A stretch of DNA of 64,000 nt from Podospora bellae-mahoneyi. Taxonomy: Eukaryota > Ascomycota > Sordariomycetes > Sordariales > Podosporaceae. The position numbers were made by a program, and so were the translations under genes. Within the stretch, counting starts at the first letter, position 1, and every line of letters starts with the position of its first letter. Below, piece by piece: positions 1-12,157 of the stretch. The stretch is from positions 3,844,001 to 3,908,000 of the forward strand of contig NC_085884.1 in NCBI RefSeq assembly GCF_035222275.1, in the 5' to 3' direction. Below the pieces are notes generated by a model. That model had not been told where the DNA came from. It saw only the letters and a list, made by a program, of their open reading frames with translations, and did no database searches.

Positions 1-607
1 TTTAACGCTAATACTAATGAAAAAATGTAATTAGATTTATTAATTTCATTTCCTTCATATTTCAAATATTAACCTAAGTATAGATAATACTATATTTAAT
101 TTTAACCTTTACTTTGTAACTACCGACTATCTTATAATGGTCTTTAACAATCATGATATTATTTATCAAAAGAATATAATAACTGCTGGTTTGGGGTGCG
201 GCCACAGGCCTGATGGTATGAGTAAGGAAGTGGGGCTCTCTGAGGATTCGGGGGTTCAAGGGTCATGTATATAAGCGGTCTGTTTCGGACATTCTATTTT
301 AGACAGATCATCGACTTCTATTTCTTCGTATTTTTGCGCTTTGCATGCGTGCAGGCAGTTCTGGCCCTCTGATCAGGCCGATCCGGTGCTTACTGTGTGG
401 CCTGCGAGCCCACAAAGTCTTTTGTTTGTCCTACGTGAAGTGCGGCCTTCGAGCGAGCCACCGTCACGCAGGTGTGTTCATTCAGAGCCCTGTTGAGGGT
501 ATATTTGTGGTGTTGTGGTTGTTTTTGTGTGTTTTCTCACCATTTCACTGTTTAACGTTAAAAACTGTTATCAAGGTATATTAAGTTTTGATTTTTTAAT
601 CAAATAC
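1..607. other. AT-rich intergenic DNA, no gene seen
   Basis: Bases 1-180 and 540-607 are strongly AT-rich, while 181-540 has ordinary composition and contains a TATA-like stretch near 269-276. No reading frame here looks coding. The composition fits a RIP-degraded repeat flank, but no second copy is visible in the window. This stretch leads directly into the inverted-repeat element that starts at 608. Confidence 0.5.
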
Positions 608-1253
608 TGTGACGAACCCCTATCCAGAACCTCTGAAAGGGATACTGGTTGAAGGCACTTCTGAACAATCCTGGTTCGGTACAGCTAAACAGTGTACAAC
701 AATGGCTTGTCTCGATCACAACAGTCTAGATGCCAACGATTGTGACTTGAATTACATACCGCGGAACTGTCTATTTACACCAGCCAGTTCCTCCGTATAT
801 ATAGACCTAATGCCAAGCCGTATTTACTTCTGCTCAGTGTCCTTGGCACACTGATCATGACTGCTTGGTCTGCTCAGTGCCCTGAGCGTACTGATCAGTC
901 GTTCCTTACTGTGATTGGCTCTCTTATACATTCTTCCGATTGGCCCCTGCTCCCGTGGCCCCACAACCCGTCCTGTACCAGGGTTGTGACAAGTGGGACA
1001 CACCGGACCAATCAGGGCTGGACCGAGCGATCGAGCGGGGCTCACGGTCCACGGTCCCAAGGTCTATATATACGGAGGAACTGGCTGGTGTAGATAGACA
1101 GTTCCGCAGTATGCGATTCACAGTTGTATTCACGGTATCTTGTGATTACATTGAGACATCTTGTTGTGCACTGTTTAGCTGCACCGAACCAATTGTCAGA
1201 AGTTGCCTTCAACCAGTATCCCTTTCAGAGGTTCTGGATAGGGGTTCGTCACA
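608..1253. repeat. Compact element with ~200-bp inverted arms
   Basis: The left arm (608 to about 812) and the right arm (about 1058-1253) are reverse complements at high identity, with small indels and substitutions. The outer ends are TGTGACGAACCCC and GGGGTTCGTCACA. Each arm carries, at its inner end, a TATA-like stretch (CTATATATACGG) reading outward, followed by a candidate transcription start region. The unique centre is about 245 bp and shows no convincing ORF. TG...CA ends plus an internal TATA resemble solo LTRs; a second TGTGACA-type start at about 985 would make 985-1253 a ~269-bp LTR facing right. Alternatives are two inverted solo LTRs, a MITE-like foldback element, or a truncated retroelement. 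No clear target-site duplication is visible next to the ends. Confidence 0.75.
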
Positions 1254-1769
1254 CCACTGCCTCCCAAAACCGTGACAAAACTTTATTAGTGAAATATTAT
1301 AGATATTTACGAATATTAATATTTGCCTACTTTGCTAAAAAATCGCGCCGAGAAAAACTACCGGAGGCTTTATAATCCAGTGATATAAGATAAGCTGTCA
1401 TTACTTCAAGCCAAGCGAAGGCCCTGGGTTACCTTCGGCTTGGCTTGGCTCATCTCATTGACCACCCTGGCCCTGTCCGTAATGACTCTGTTCCCAGCCC
1501 GTAGAACCCGGGTCAGCATGTGTCTCCGCCACATGCCTTTCCACCCCAACTGTACCCAGATCATTTCCTTGACCACCGGCCTCCAATGCATCTACTCCTG
1601 TCCCCATGTTGTTCACTGGTGCTTCGGTGTGATACATCGTATTGTTCTCATGTTGACCTAGTATCGCTTGTGTTCAGCGTCCAGGATTAGCAGTCTACTG
1701 TTGTTCATGTACAACCATGACCAGAAACTTACACCACTCAGCAAGTGACTGTTCTTCAATTAGACCCTG
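1254..1769. other. Intergenic; AT-rich start and one hairpin
   Basis: Bases 1262-1400 are AT-rich like the left flank of the inverted-repeat element, suggesting the element sits inside older AT-rich sequence. At 1408-1446 an imperfect palindrome (AAGCCAAGCGAAGG, a ~10-base loop, then CCTTCGGCTTGGCTT) could fold into a hairpin. No gene is supported. Confidence 0.4.
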
Positions 1770-2180
1770 CTGTCATGTCAGACAGGCCTGAAAGAGGTTG
1801 TGTTCATTCCAGGATGTCTCAAGACTAAGTGGGCACCCTGAGTGGGGGCAACACCAGCCTCCCATCCCATTTCCAACGGTATTGGTAATGTGGTTATGAT
1901 AGACATCTAGATTGGTCACACGGCCACATGGAGTGGGACTACAGGCATACAGGATGGCAAAGTCCGTATTTGTGTGGCAGCTGGGACACTTGTATCGTAC
2001 GTTGATATACCTTTGGGAGTGCCTTCGGAGTGGAAGTTAAGAGTACAAGGCGGTCGATCTCTGAGCATAGAAACCATAACAGGCTGGACAGAAATTAAAA
2101 ACAGATGTCTTGGGACTTGCACATGGACGGGATCAAGATCAATTTCATATGAAATGACATGGTATACTGTACCACGGTAA
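1770..2180 (+). pseudogene. Remnant of unrecognised beta-rich protein, C-terminal ~135 residues
   Basis: One plus-strand frame ending with TAA at 2178-2180 reads as a plausible protein tail: GIQDGKVRICVAAGT, then SYVDIPLGVPSEW, then ISYEMTWYTVPR at the C terminus. The last stop-free part covers about 85 residues. Further upstream the same frame keeps a protein-like character across in-frame TGA and TAG codons at about 1852 and 1910, which could derive from TGG and CAG by RIP. Alternating hydrophobic residues and many Gly/Thr suggest a beta-sandwich, for example a structural or coat-like protein. I do not recognise the family. It is intronless as far as can be seen and lies just upstream of the tannase terminator. 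Confidence 0.35.
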
Positions 2181-2396
2181 CGTAGTCCGACTTGAAAAGC
2201 GTTCTGTGTAAATCATGAACAAGTTTGCTATTTGTGGTGGGTTTATAGGTTTTCATCATGTTTCCTTTGATGAGGACCAAAGGTGCAGTGTGGAAAGCCA
2301 AGTTTTGGTGAAGACGTTGTGAACGTGACGATCGACGTGTGATGTCAAAATAAGCTCTTGTCCATCCCTGTCTAGCCGCTTGGCAGCCACCCCTTT

Positions 2397-4326
2397 TTAG
2401 CTCTCCACCCGCCTTTGCCATTCCGACACCAGCTCCACCATTTCCATAGCACACTCCCAACTCCCAGCCTCATTCACATCACCAACCCCGTCGTAAACAG
2501 CCTTCTCTGGCCAAGGGCATATGGGTCGTTGAATGAACACGCCCGTGTTTGAGTCAGTTGGCCGATGCCATGTCGTGGCAACAAGCTTGTCGACCACCTT
2601 CCCCTCCTCGGTCCACGCCATCAGTGCCAACAAAGCATCATGGTCGACATCCTCAAACCCCGGTACGGACCAAGTATCGCTCCCCATAAGTCCCGCCTGA
2701 AAAGCGCTTCCAATATTCCATGGTGCATTCGGCTTGCAATCCGGTGTTGAAAAACAGTGTCCCATGCCAGGAATTTGGAAATACCGAATGAACTCACGTA
2801 CCCCATCCAAGTCGCCCCTAAAGGTGTCAATTGTCTTGTTATAGTACCACCAGGACCCCTTCTCCGGTACCAGGCCATCTGCCAAACCATGATACAAGAT
2901 CACCTTGCCACCTCGGTCCTTGAAGTTGGAGATGTCGTACTGGATAGCTGAAGAATGACCAGGATCCAGTCTTTGTGCCTTGTCGATAATATCCTTCCCA
3001 AGCTTTGAGGTACCAGCCCAATCCAACTCGTTGTCGTCATTATCAAGCAGAAAGTCTCTAACATACCCCAAGCCATACGGGCTCGGTACCGTCCCACCTA
3101 ACAAGATCAGCCACTGATTCTCAGAGCTGAGTGTCAAACCAGGGTACAGCAACTCCCCATCTTCGGATAGCCACCCTTCATAGACCTTCCTAGCTGTCTC
3201 TGCCTGCTCTGCAGTCAGGCACTTGCTGATGTTTGTCCCAAACTCTGAGCAAACCAAGGTTCCAAGATCAAACTCGCACTTGTCAGGACTGCTGACAATG
3301 CCATCCTGTACTCCATCCACATTGTCACACTGTTTGATGACCTCTTCGAGTAGCAAGGAGAACTTGTTCAATGGAATATGGTACGGGTTCGAGTCGTCGG
3401 CAGGCACATTGTACAAGCCAATCTGCATCAAGAACGGGTTCAGCCGTGCTGTCCACCAGGCAGGGGCCCCAATCAGTGCGCCATCGAAGCTGTCGGGGAA
3501 TTCCTGTAGCTCTCGCAATCCCTGGCGGCCACCGGTCGAACAACCGCTGTAGTATGTCCAGAGTTTGTCATGGTCAGGTTGTTGGTAATATCTTTGAAAG
3601 ATCTGTTTGCCCAAAACAACGGAACCATGCATGGCTCTCCAGCCCCAGAGTTCTTTCTTCTCGGCGTGGCCATTTGCCCAGGAGGTCTCGAGAGCAGTCG
3701 AATTGTGACCGGTGTCGGTCGAGAGGGCGGCCATGCCGTGGTGGGGACCTGCTGCCCTGTTTTCTTGTTGTCAGCACCGATCAACAGTGCAAATGATTGC
3801 GGCGAAGGCGATGCCAGGACCAATCGGACCTCGGTACTCACATGTCAAGCCAGTTGATACCACCGGAGAAGCCCCCATTTCCCACCACGAGCAACCTCTT
3901 TGTCGAAGGGAGCTTATCAGGCAAGAACAGTCCAAAACGGTAGCTCGCCGTGGTGGAGTAGTCGATTTGGAAGGTGACGGCGCATAGCGGAGGGAGATTG
4001 GTGGGGTTCACTGGGTATGCAGGGTCGGAGGCTCCTTCACCGTAGGAGCCGTTCGCAGGGACAGGGGTCACGTTCTCTACGGTCGCAGACGTATTGAGGG
4101 TATGCAAGATAGAGGAAAGATAGTGAGAATTGCATTTTGGATGTCTGGCCTGCCGGTCATCGTGTTGTCCTTGGGACTGTCGAGGTTGAAAATGGTGATT
4201 GCGTTTGCATGTCGATGTGGTGGGGGCGGAGTGGAGATTTGGGAGAGCGGAAGGTGATGTAAGGGCGTGGAAGTTGCTGAGGAGTATCGCGATTGCTGTT
4301 GTTATGATGAAGCGCCACAGGGTCAT
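2397..4326 (-). CDS. Secreted tannase/feruloyl esterase family hydrolase
   Basis: Two exons, 4326-3842 and 3756-2397, give 614 residues. The 85-bp intron has a GTGAGT donor, TGCTGAC branch and AACAG acceptor, and joins ...NWLDM to AAGPHHGMAALSTDTGHNS. The N terminus has a hydrophobic signal-peptide-like stretch. The nucleophile sits in GCSTGGRQG (Ser about 235), with Asp about 455 in HGLADGLVP and His-Cys at about 495-496 in GMGHCF; these make the CS-D-HC arrangement of fungal tannases and feruloyl esterases. The family hydrolyses gallate or ferulate esters of plant polyphenols and cell-wall polymers outside the cell. Length matches the family. Substrate cannot be decided from sequence. Residues ~30-70 look unlike family members, so a small unrecognised intron or a different start in exon 1 is possible. 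Confidence 0.9.
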
Positions 4327-5222
4327 CGCTTATTACCTTGGTTGCAAGAATATTTGGATGTGAAGGATTAAATGAAGCAGTTTTGAAGGGGGGTCGTTCA
4401 GACGTCAAGTGCAGGGGGAAGATATATACCAAATCGGCGGTTCAACATGTACTGACAGCGGCAATAGTGATTTGGGGTGAGACATGGGGTTTGGGGAGAA
4501 CTGGGTTCATTGCTACGGTATTCCTGGTGTGGCAGAGGGACTGGGAAGGTGGCATTGTGGACAGCTCGTTCTGCCACTTGCTATTTGGCCGAATATCCAG
4601 CGTGATTATTTGCAGTCGAATTGGTGACTTTTCAAGGTCATTTAGGTCATTATTGGACGCTTCTCAATCTGATCAGATGACGGGTAGCAAGTCCGTGCCG
4701 GGCCAAGTGATCCTGGTGGCTGGGATTCTAGACTCGAGCTTCCAAACAGTAAAGCTCTCCAGGCACACTGGAAAGGTCATTGTGACGGCAATAGGAGACT
4801 AGGGAGCAGCTGTTCCCGGGAGCATCCATGGACACAGTTCTCTAGTCGGCAACTGCTAAATCGATCAGTCTACCTTTCCCCAAACACTACTGAAAAGTCC
4901 CTTTTATAGTGACGACAGCTGCAAATCATACAACTTCTATCCTTCTACGTCTAATCCCGGCCCAATCCCGGCCTAATGATCTATTCCCGTCGCACCAACA
5001 CCGACTCTCCGATAGCGGCTGAGACCCGGGGAACCACCAACCTCATCCAGTAGTATAAAAGTAATATGTCGTCTTGTACCGCAACACAAATGTGTTATCA
5101 GTTTCGACGTGCCAGCACATCCGTAGGCAAGATAGCCTGGGAAAGACGAAGACATCCGAGGTAGCTGTCCGGCTGTCCAGAGATATCCACGACCAGAATT
5201 GATTGCCATCTGACGTAATGGA
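4327..5222. other. Intergenic, tannase upstream region
   Basis: This holds the presumed promoter of the minus-strand tannase gene. Longer plus-strand frames (for example from 4338) show no recognisable motif and are treated as chance. No RNA gene or repeat was seen. Confidence 0.5.
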
Positions 5223-6440
5223 TTATATTCCCTTCATTCCAGAAGTCAAAAACGGTACATCCAATTGATCCCGCTTGGCCTTGGCGTGTACAAGTGGCAG
5301 CTCAGCTACCGTGTCTTCTAACACAAGAACCTCAGTGCCCATGGTGGTAGCACGGAAGGTTGGCAGTTTGTTGAAATCCAGGGTCATGGAACCGCGTGCT
5401 ACCACGAGATCGGATTTCATCGAATCGGAAAGAGTGTTGAGGTAGACAACGCGACGCTGACAACATGCCCAAAACCATGAGGGTAACGTTGGCGGGACTT
5501 CGAAGTGCTTGTCCCCATCATTTCCGTTATTAGTGCTTTCATCATCACTACTCGCAGACACAGTGCTTTGGTCCTCCGCATCTGCATCAATGGAGACCTG
5601 GCTGCTGAGTCAGCCCATCAGCCTCGTTGTATGCCTCCTTTACAACGATATTTCCACCATTCCTCTCAACTGGCCGCCGACTTTCGTTAATTTATAGCAA
5701 GCCCATGTGAACCGATCGCTCTCACAGCCCAAACATGTATCCTCCAAGATCATTCATCTGGCTAAAGCTTTGTGCAAGACCAGCAATCGCAAGTAAACGG
5801 CCCTTTCGTGTAGGCCAGGGAGCACCTTGGATATGTCTCAACGAGCCGATACCAGTACACAAAGGCCTGGAATGAATCGGTCACAGACCACTTGCTATCC
5901 TCTGGATGGCGAAGCAGGGTGCTCCCTGATATAATGTCATCAGCAATCGGACCAGCCGCATCATCGAACAAGACATGGTGGTCTACAAGTGCAAGAGTCG
6001 TCGTGACAGAACCCGTTCTTGAAACACCCAACCCCATCAGTTGAGAAAGCTTCCCGTAACTTGATCGCCAAAAGAGCCCAGGAAAGGTTAGGTGGGCGAG
6101 GGTACGATGGGGGTTGAAGAAGTAGCTGTGTGAACGCAGTGCTAGTGTCGGTGGAGGTTTCAGGCTGGCATCCAAAATCCCGGTTGTGCTGTCTCGAGCG
6201 GTGTGATCTGAGATCGTGCAGGAGGCATAGCTGTAGACTGCAGCCATCCGCGCAGACTGGCGAGCCCAGTCGTCGGCGTCGTCCTGTAAGATGCACAATG
6301 CACCAATCCAGAGGTACCGATGCCGCAGTGACCACCTTGACTGTTGACCCTGATAACATCTTTCGAACTGCTGATACAGTCAGATTATTAATGTTAGAAG
6401 CACCTTCCACTCCCAAATCAAGTACCCTCGTCGGAAGAAG
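5223..6440 (-). pseudogene. Broken HET-domain (heterokaryon incompatibility) gene
   Basis: On the minus strand, RYLWIGALCILQDDADDWA followed by SARMAAVYSYASCTIS (about 6330-6220) is the core of the fungal HET domain, which normally reads YLWIDALCIIQDD. About 140 codons later, VYWYRLVETYPRCSLAYTK is followed by a frameshift: one extra base in the GGGCC near 5800 separates it from RLLAIAGLAQSF, the next expected block. Beyond that are in-frame TGA and TAA codons where the family often has Trp (GLW, LLW). The open frame 5561-5223 may be the C-terminal part. HET domains trigger incompatibility cell death when paired with a partner. Frameshift plus RIP-type stops argue for a dead gene. The N-terminal boundary is unclear; an acceptor-like ATCAG lies just upstream of the core. 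Confidence 0.6.
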
Positions 6441-6930
6441 TTCCCCTGACATTGCTGCGCTGGTCGAGGCCCCTGAATGGTCACCTGTGGCGTTGATGCG
6501 GTCATATTGTTGGCCTGGTAGCTTGGCAACACTGACCCCAACTCGTGACCTCATGGCTTTCCAGCATCCTGATCTCGGTGCCCTGAATGAAGCAGGTGTG
6601 TTAGGATCCGAACCAAAAGTTTCCCCAGCAGGAGTACTGATACCAAGGCGACTTACAAGCTGCAAGACTCCGTTTCCCAGCTCCAAGGAATAAGAACCCG
6701 GTTGGGTGATTTTCTCTTTGTCCTATTCCTGGAGCGAAGTAAGCCAAAGATCCAACTGGCCCACGGGCATTGTATGTGTGTTGGTAAATGTTGCACCCCA
6801 ATTCAGCGCCATCCGGAGATGTTGAAGCTGATGAAATGCGGATGCAAGATGAGCCCCGTGGAAATGCAAACCATGGATGTGCTAGCGGAATCTTCCCTAT
6901 AATAAGTTCCTTGATATAGAGCTCCAAGCC

Positions 6931-9825
6931 ATGACTGATGCCAGATTCAGAATCTCCGATTATGTATCTCGCGGACCTGCAGACTTGTTCATTCATAAGT
7001 TCGGTCCATATCGGCGGTGCAATATTGCCTTCCTCGCGGCCGAAGTTGGCGCCAAGCATCCGAAGAAACCAGGATTGAAAGTACCCTTCTTATTGGGGCA
7101 TCTCATACACCAAATAAATCGTGCATGTATCGAATACACCGTGGGTACCGGCTGCCTGGGAATTTCACTACGCTTCAAGCACATTGTACCAAGATTTCAA
7201 AGTGAACTCGCTAGATCGATTTTTCACTACCAGGGGGACAGGCCGCCGCTGACCACCCTTTTACCAGAATGGATAGTCGAAAGCGCTCAACCGCCTATTA
7301 TGAAGCTGTCGCAAGAAGATTTAATCTCTAGGTTGAGGGAGTTTGAGAGTGCTGTAATTTGTCTGTATTGTGAAGGCACGGCATCCCCTTGGAATCATGA
7401 GGACAACGAAACTTGTTCTACCTATGGAGAAGTAACTCGCCTTTAGGTGCGTCATGAATTCTTTCAATCAGATGATCTAACTGGATCTTCTCTGTGTAAA
7501 AGCGCTTCGTGACTCGCACGGTTGGAAGCGTGCTTTTGAACCCATGCAGCCGACAGAGAGCGTCTTTCAAAGTTCTGTTCCGTATTATTGGAACCACTCT
7601 TGACATTGGAAGGACCTGTATCAAAAATGAGCATTTTATAAGGTAAGCAAGATACCTGGCTTCTGTAAAGGACCTTTTTCGCACGTTTTGACCTATCATA
7701 GGACAATGCGCAGACTTTTCTTTCTGCTGTGTTACATCGTTGACCGTCAGGAAATCCAATATGGTATCCAAGAGTGGGCTGTGCTAGAACCTATGATTTT
7801 TGGTCCAAGAAAAGATCAGGACTGGATGTCTGAGGAGGACTTGATACGGAAACTGGGAGGCTATCACCACATAGCTCCCATTCACCACTGCTTCCCAAGT
7901 TTGATTGCGGGTGAGTGCGACAACGCATTGAACGCTGATTGTCCCTATATCGAAGCCATGCGACATCACATCTTTCAGGCATAAACCCTATCGCACGTGC
8001 CATCATCATGAAATAAAAAAAAAACAGCTCATGAAGGCAATAGAGGGTGATCCGGATGGACCACTCGACAGAATCGCAGGGTGCACAAGTATTGTTTATT
8101 GTCTACAATGGCCAGAGGGAGTTCGGTGTCTCCTCCAAACGTGTGCCAAAAGCCTCATCGACACAATCTCAGATGACATAAGTTCGGAATCAGGCTACTC
8201 TCCAATCATGATCCTGGCAAGGCGAGCGCATGAGCGTGATGAGTATCTCAAGTCCGCGGACGTTCTCTGCCTAGCTCGGAGTTGAATATGCCTCTTGGCT
8301 TTATCATATCAGTCAAGGATTCTTAAATCTTTTCGTCGGACGCCTAGCCCAAAGGCGGAGGTCACTGGTCAAACTAGGGCAGCGCGAGTTGGGGGTATAC
8401 CGGGATTGGGATATGAGAGTGATGATGGACAAAGAGGCCCCCCTACTATATGAAGCATTAACAAGTGCTGGAATTCCGGTCTCTTCCCATCTCTCAGTCC
8501 CGGCGCGGTACTGTGCTGTATTTCACAGCCTTGACATCGGTATTCAAAACTTTCCGGTACTGTGGCAACACGCATTTCGTTATTACGACTGTTATAATGA
8601 TATTCGACTGACTTCAGTGATTCTTTGGCGGAACAAAGAGTTTAGCATGAATCTTCAAGTAGAGAACGTCTAGGTTGAGGAGCGAAAAAGGTTGCTTGGA
8701 TGGACATGGCTGCAAAGTCATGGCTGTCTTGACATGAGGCAGAGAGATCCGAGGAATCTGGGGCTGAACCGATATTCCACCGGTTGGCACTACATGTCTT
8801 CTATGATCGGACTCACAGCGACCAGCGACATGTGCTGGGGCAATCCCCCACCGCAAAGAGGGGGACATTACAATCCACCTTTGGCATGGGAGATGGTATC
8901 GAGATTACTGCGAATTGACAGCAGAGACCGATTCAAGTGCTGGTGTACGCCTAATATGGGTGGCTGCTCCGGACTCACATCCCTTGGAAGGAATATGGTT
9001 CCACACTTTCAGTACTCATATACCTCAGGAGATATAGCACGAATAGGTAGCCTCCCGACCTGTTCTGGCGACATATCCTGACCCACCATACTCCAGATTC
9101 CATGGAACATATCGCTCTTCACCAGAAAGCATCTCTGTGCGTTTTTCAGTTTCTTACGTTTGAAGCACTGGACATAACGCATACTTGCTGCATCCTGGAA
9201 GACCTAGGCACACTCGAATCATATGGACCCCCTAATCCCATGAAGAGAACCTTTCATAACATAGCCAAGAGAACAAAGATCCCCAAACTCAAACACTACA
9301 ATTGGGCATTACCTTCCTCCCTCTTGGGTATTCATGTTCACATAAAACCGTGGCAGGAGATTAAATATCAGATAGACATAACGGAATCACCCTGTGTTAT
9401 CGCCAATTGCGACAACAAAATTATCCAGGAAATCATGGCGGACACTTCGGAGCAAGAAAACGCCCGCATGCTTCAACAGCTCATTGCAGAATTTGAAGAA
9501 CCTTTGTCCCAACTCGATACATCGGATCCACGATCCTTGGAAAGATTTATATGGGGTCCGTGGCGCCAGCGTATATCGGAACTGTATGCTGTCAATCCCA
9601 AGGTTATTGCACAGATGAAGGAAGCTGCTAGCAATGTTACCACTTGTAAGTACACATACCTGTTTGTTTACCTGCTTTAAAGCCCCTCGCAGAGAAGAGC
9701 TCACCATGTGGTTCACAGATGAAATACCTGTTCGACTGCAGACCTTACTCGGCAAGAAATTCTCCCTGCTTCGTCTGGACACCGAGGGCACAAGTTCTCA
9801 GATGAAAAATGTGGAAGAGAGCTAA
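6931..9825 (+). pseudogene. Degraded fungal ankyrin-type/NLR-like gene
   Basis: Successive plus-strand pieces in different frames (6931-7446, ~7690-7984, 8031-8285, 8389-8673, 8692-9081, 9102-9680, ~9690-9825) together resemble large Sordariomycete proteins with degenerate ankyrin repeats. Recognisable parts are TSIVYCLQWPEGVRCLLQTC (ankyrin-like), the Cys-rich block FKCWCTPNMGGCSGLTSL, and the C-terminal run LTFEALDITHTCC followed by FIWGPWRQRISEL. Many stops and shifts lie between the pieces, more than introns can explain, although a GTAAGT donor at 9650 and a CGCAG acceptor at about 9696 mark one probable real intron. Its transcription direction is opposite to the HET remnant next to it. 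Family assignment rests on memory of the C-terminal pattern, not on a search. Confidence 0.45.
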
Positions 9826-10244
9826 ATAAATAGGAACGAGACTGTCCGTATTGCAACGTCATGGTACCAGAATAGCCGGAGGAAAATGAAGGCAGGGAAA
9901 AGGATACCAAGGGAAAGCAGAAGGCCACAAAATAGTCAGGTGCAAGTACCAGGTAAACAATAACATGGTGAAAATTGCCTAATGGGAAAGCAGGTAGATG
10001 GGGTCAATATTTATCATATGGCTTTCATGTTCAAATATTGATTCGATGGTGGAAAAGTTGAGATTGCTTATGCCTTCATATCTGGTATCAAATGAACCTC
10101 ATCCCGTGAATTCTAAGCATAAAGCTGGTTCCTTGTTACCCATGCCCTGCCTAACCATTGCGCCCTACCGTCTATTGGATATCACAGAAAGAAAACATTA
10201 AAAGATTAGGTACTGTATCCAAACCCAAACCAAAACAAGACACC

Positions 10245-12157
10245 TTAAGCCATCCCCATCTCAACTGGCTTCCCCTTAACGCTGTTCCACTCTACAAACA
10301 CTGCTCCAAGAATACTGATCGCCGACAAAGCAGTGAACACCGTAAAGGTCTGCGTCAGCGCATCATTAAAAGCCCAAGTAACAGCGCCCAAATCCTCCGG
10401 TCGAACCACATTCTCCACGCTCGTAGCCCCAACATGCAGAATCGTCATCGGATCCGGCATATCAGGCACATACTTGGCAACATTCTCCACCAGCTTATTC
10501 GTAAACACATTTTGCGACACCGCCACAAACAACGCCGCCCCGAGTGTCTGCAAGAAAATGATCAAGCTCGCCCCCGTCGGCACATCCTCAATACTCAACA
10601 CCGTCTGCACAGCCATCAACGGTTGCTGAAACCCAATCCCAATCCCCGCCCCAACAATAATCTGATACCCAATCCAAGCCCCCGCTCCCACATCCGGCGT
10701 GAACGTCGTCGTCAACCCAAACCCAATACTCGACAAGATCGAGCACGCAATCATAAAAGGCACATACTGCCCCCAAATCGTCACCGCCGCCCCAGCAATA
10801 ACACTAACCAACACCAACGAAATCAACATGGGCAAGTTCATAATCCCCGACCCAACCGCCGTGGCATCCTTGACCGACTGGAACCAAATCGGATAATAGT
10901 ACGCCGCTCCCAAGAAAGCCCCTCCAATCATCATGATGAAAAACCCCGAACTCCAGACACTCCTCTTCTTGACAATCCTCGGGGGGACAGTCGCCAAATC
11001 CCCCTGGTAAATCTGCACTCCGACAAAAATGATAATCAACACCCCAAACAGCACAAACAGCAGGATAACCCTCCAGCTGTTCCAGGCGTACTGCGTCCCT
11101 CCCCACTGCAGCGCAAGCAACAAGCAGATAATCGCCGGCATAAACACCGCCGTGCCAAACGGATCGAACCGCATGATTCTCTGCGCGAGCGTGTCATTGT
11201 TCTTGATCTCCCTCTTTGGATCGGGGAAGATGAACATGATCACCGCGATGGTAACAGCACCGATGGGCAGGTTGATGTAAAAGCACCAGCGCCAGGTGAC
11301 GTGATCAGTGAAGGCGCCGCCCATAAGAGGGCCAGAAATGGAGGCGAGACCGTACATGCTGCCAATAGCGCCGGTGTAGATAGGGCGTTTGGCAAGGGGG
11401 ACGGAGTAAGCCAGGATGGTGAGGGCACCAGAGAAGATACCCGCCGCACCGACACCGGCGATGGCGCGCCCGATGATGAGGGTAACACTATTGTTCGCGA
11501 CGGCGCAGATAAGGGAGCCGACCTCAAAGATGAAAATGGCGATGAGGTAAACCCATTTGATGGAAAAAAAGGTGTAGAAACGGCCAAAGAGGAGTTGGAA
11601 AGCGGCGGTGGTGAGGAGGTAGGCTGGTGAGAAAAACACAGATTAGTTTGACTGTCGTGTGAAAGGGGGAAACCAGGTAAGGGTGAGAACAACATACCAC
11701 TGGCATACCAACCCACGTCTGGCAAGCTCTGGAATTGATCCGTAATTTTGGGAATAGCAGTCGCAATGATCGAGTTGTCAAGTGCCATGAGAAAGACGCT
11801 CAGGCACAGGGCAGTGACAATGGCGGCGAGCTTGATACCTGTTGGGTACTCCTCGCCATCTTCTCTTGTCTTGGAGGGCTCGAGCTTCTTGCTGCCAGCT
11901 TGGGAGACGGCGGTGGGCTGCTTGGCAAGAATGTTGTCCGTCTTCTCATTGTCAGCTGCTGATGTGGTGATTTCTGGTTGCTTGGAGACCTTTTCCGTCG
12001 CATCGGTTGAAGAGCCGGCGTCAATGTCTGTCCTGTCCCCAGAGTTGGATACCTTCTCGTCGTCTGATATGCTCTTGGAACTTGGGGCGACGGTCGGTGC
12101 TTGTGACTCGGCTGTCAGCCCGTCCGTCGCTGGCTTGTCCAGCGAATTACTAGCCAT
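10245..12157 (-). CDS. DHA2-type MFS multidrug/toxin exporter
   Basis: Two exons, 12157-11698 and 11623-10245, encode 612 residues; the 74-bp intron has a GTATGT donor and CACCAG acceptor and joins GWYAS to AYLLTTAAF. The start ATG (MASNSLDKP) follows a good context; frames open further upstream lack an ATG. About 110 hydrophilic Ser/Thr/Asp-rich residues precede the membrane part. [20 protein letters not shown] in the first helix, [13 protein letters not shown], and [13 protein letters not shown] (motif C of antiporters) followed by [12 protein letters not shown] are typical of 14-helix drug:H+ antiporters. The role is proton-driven export of drugs or secondary metabolites at the plasma membrane. 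No biosynthetic cluster is next to it, so the substrate is unknown. Confidence 0.9.

Noticed and set aside
1-180. AT-rich edge as telomere or centromere
   Set aside because: No TTAGGG-type telomere repeats; short AT-rich stretches alone do not support either.
10158-11630. 490-codon plus-strand reading frame
   Set aside because: Exact antisense of the MFS exporter; composition (Arg/His/Pro-rich) is what the reverse of a membrane-protein gene gives.
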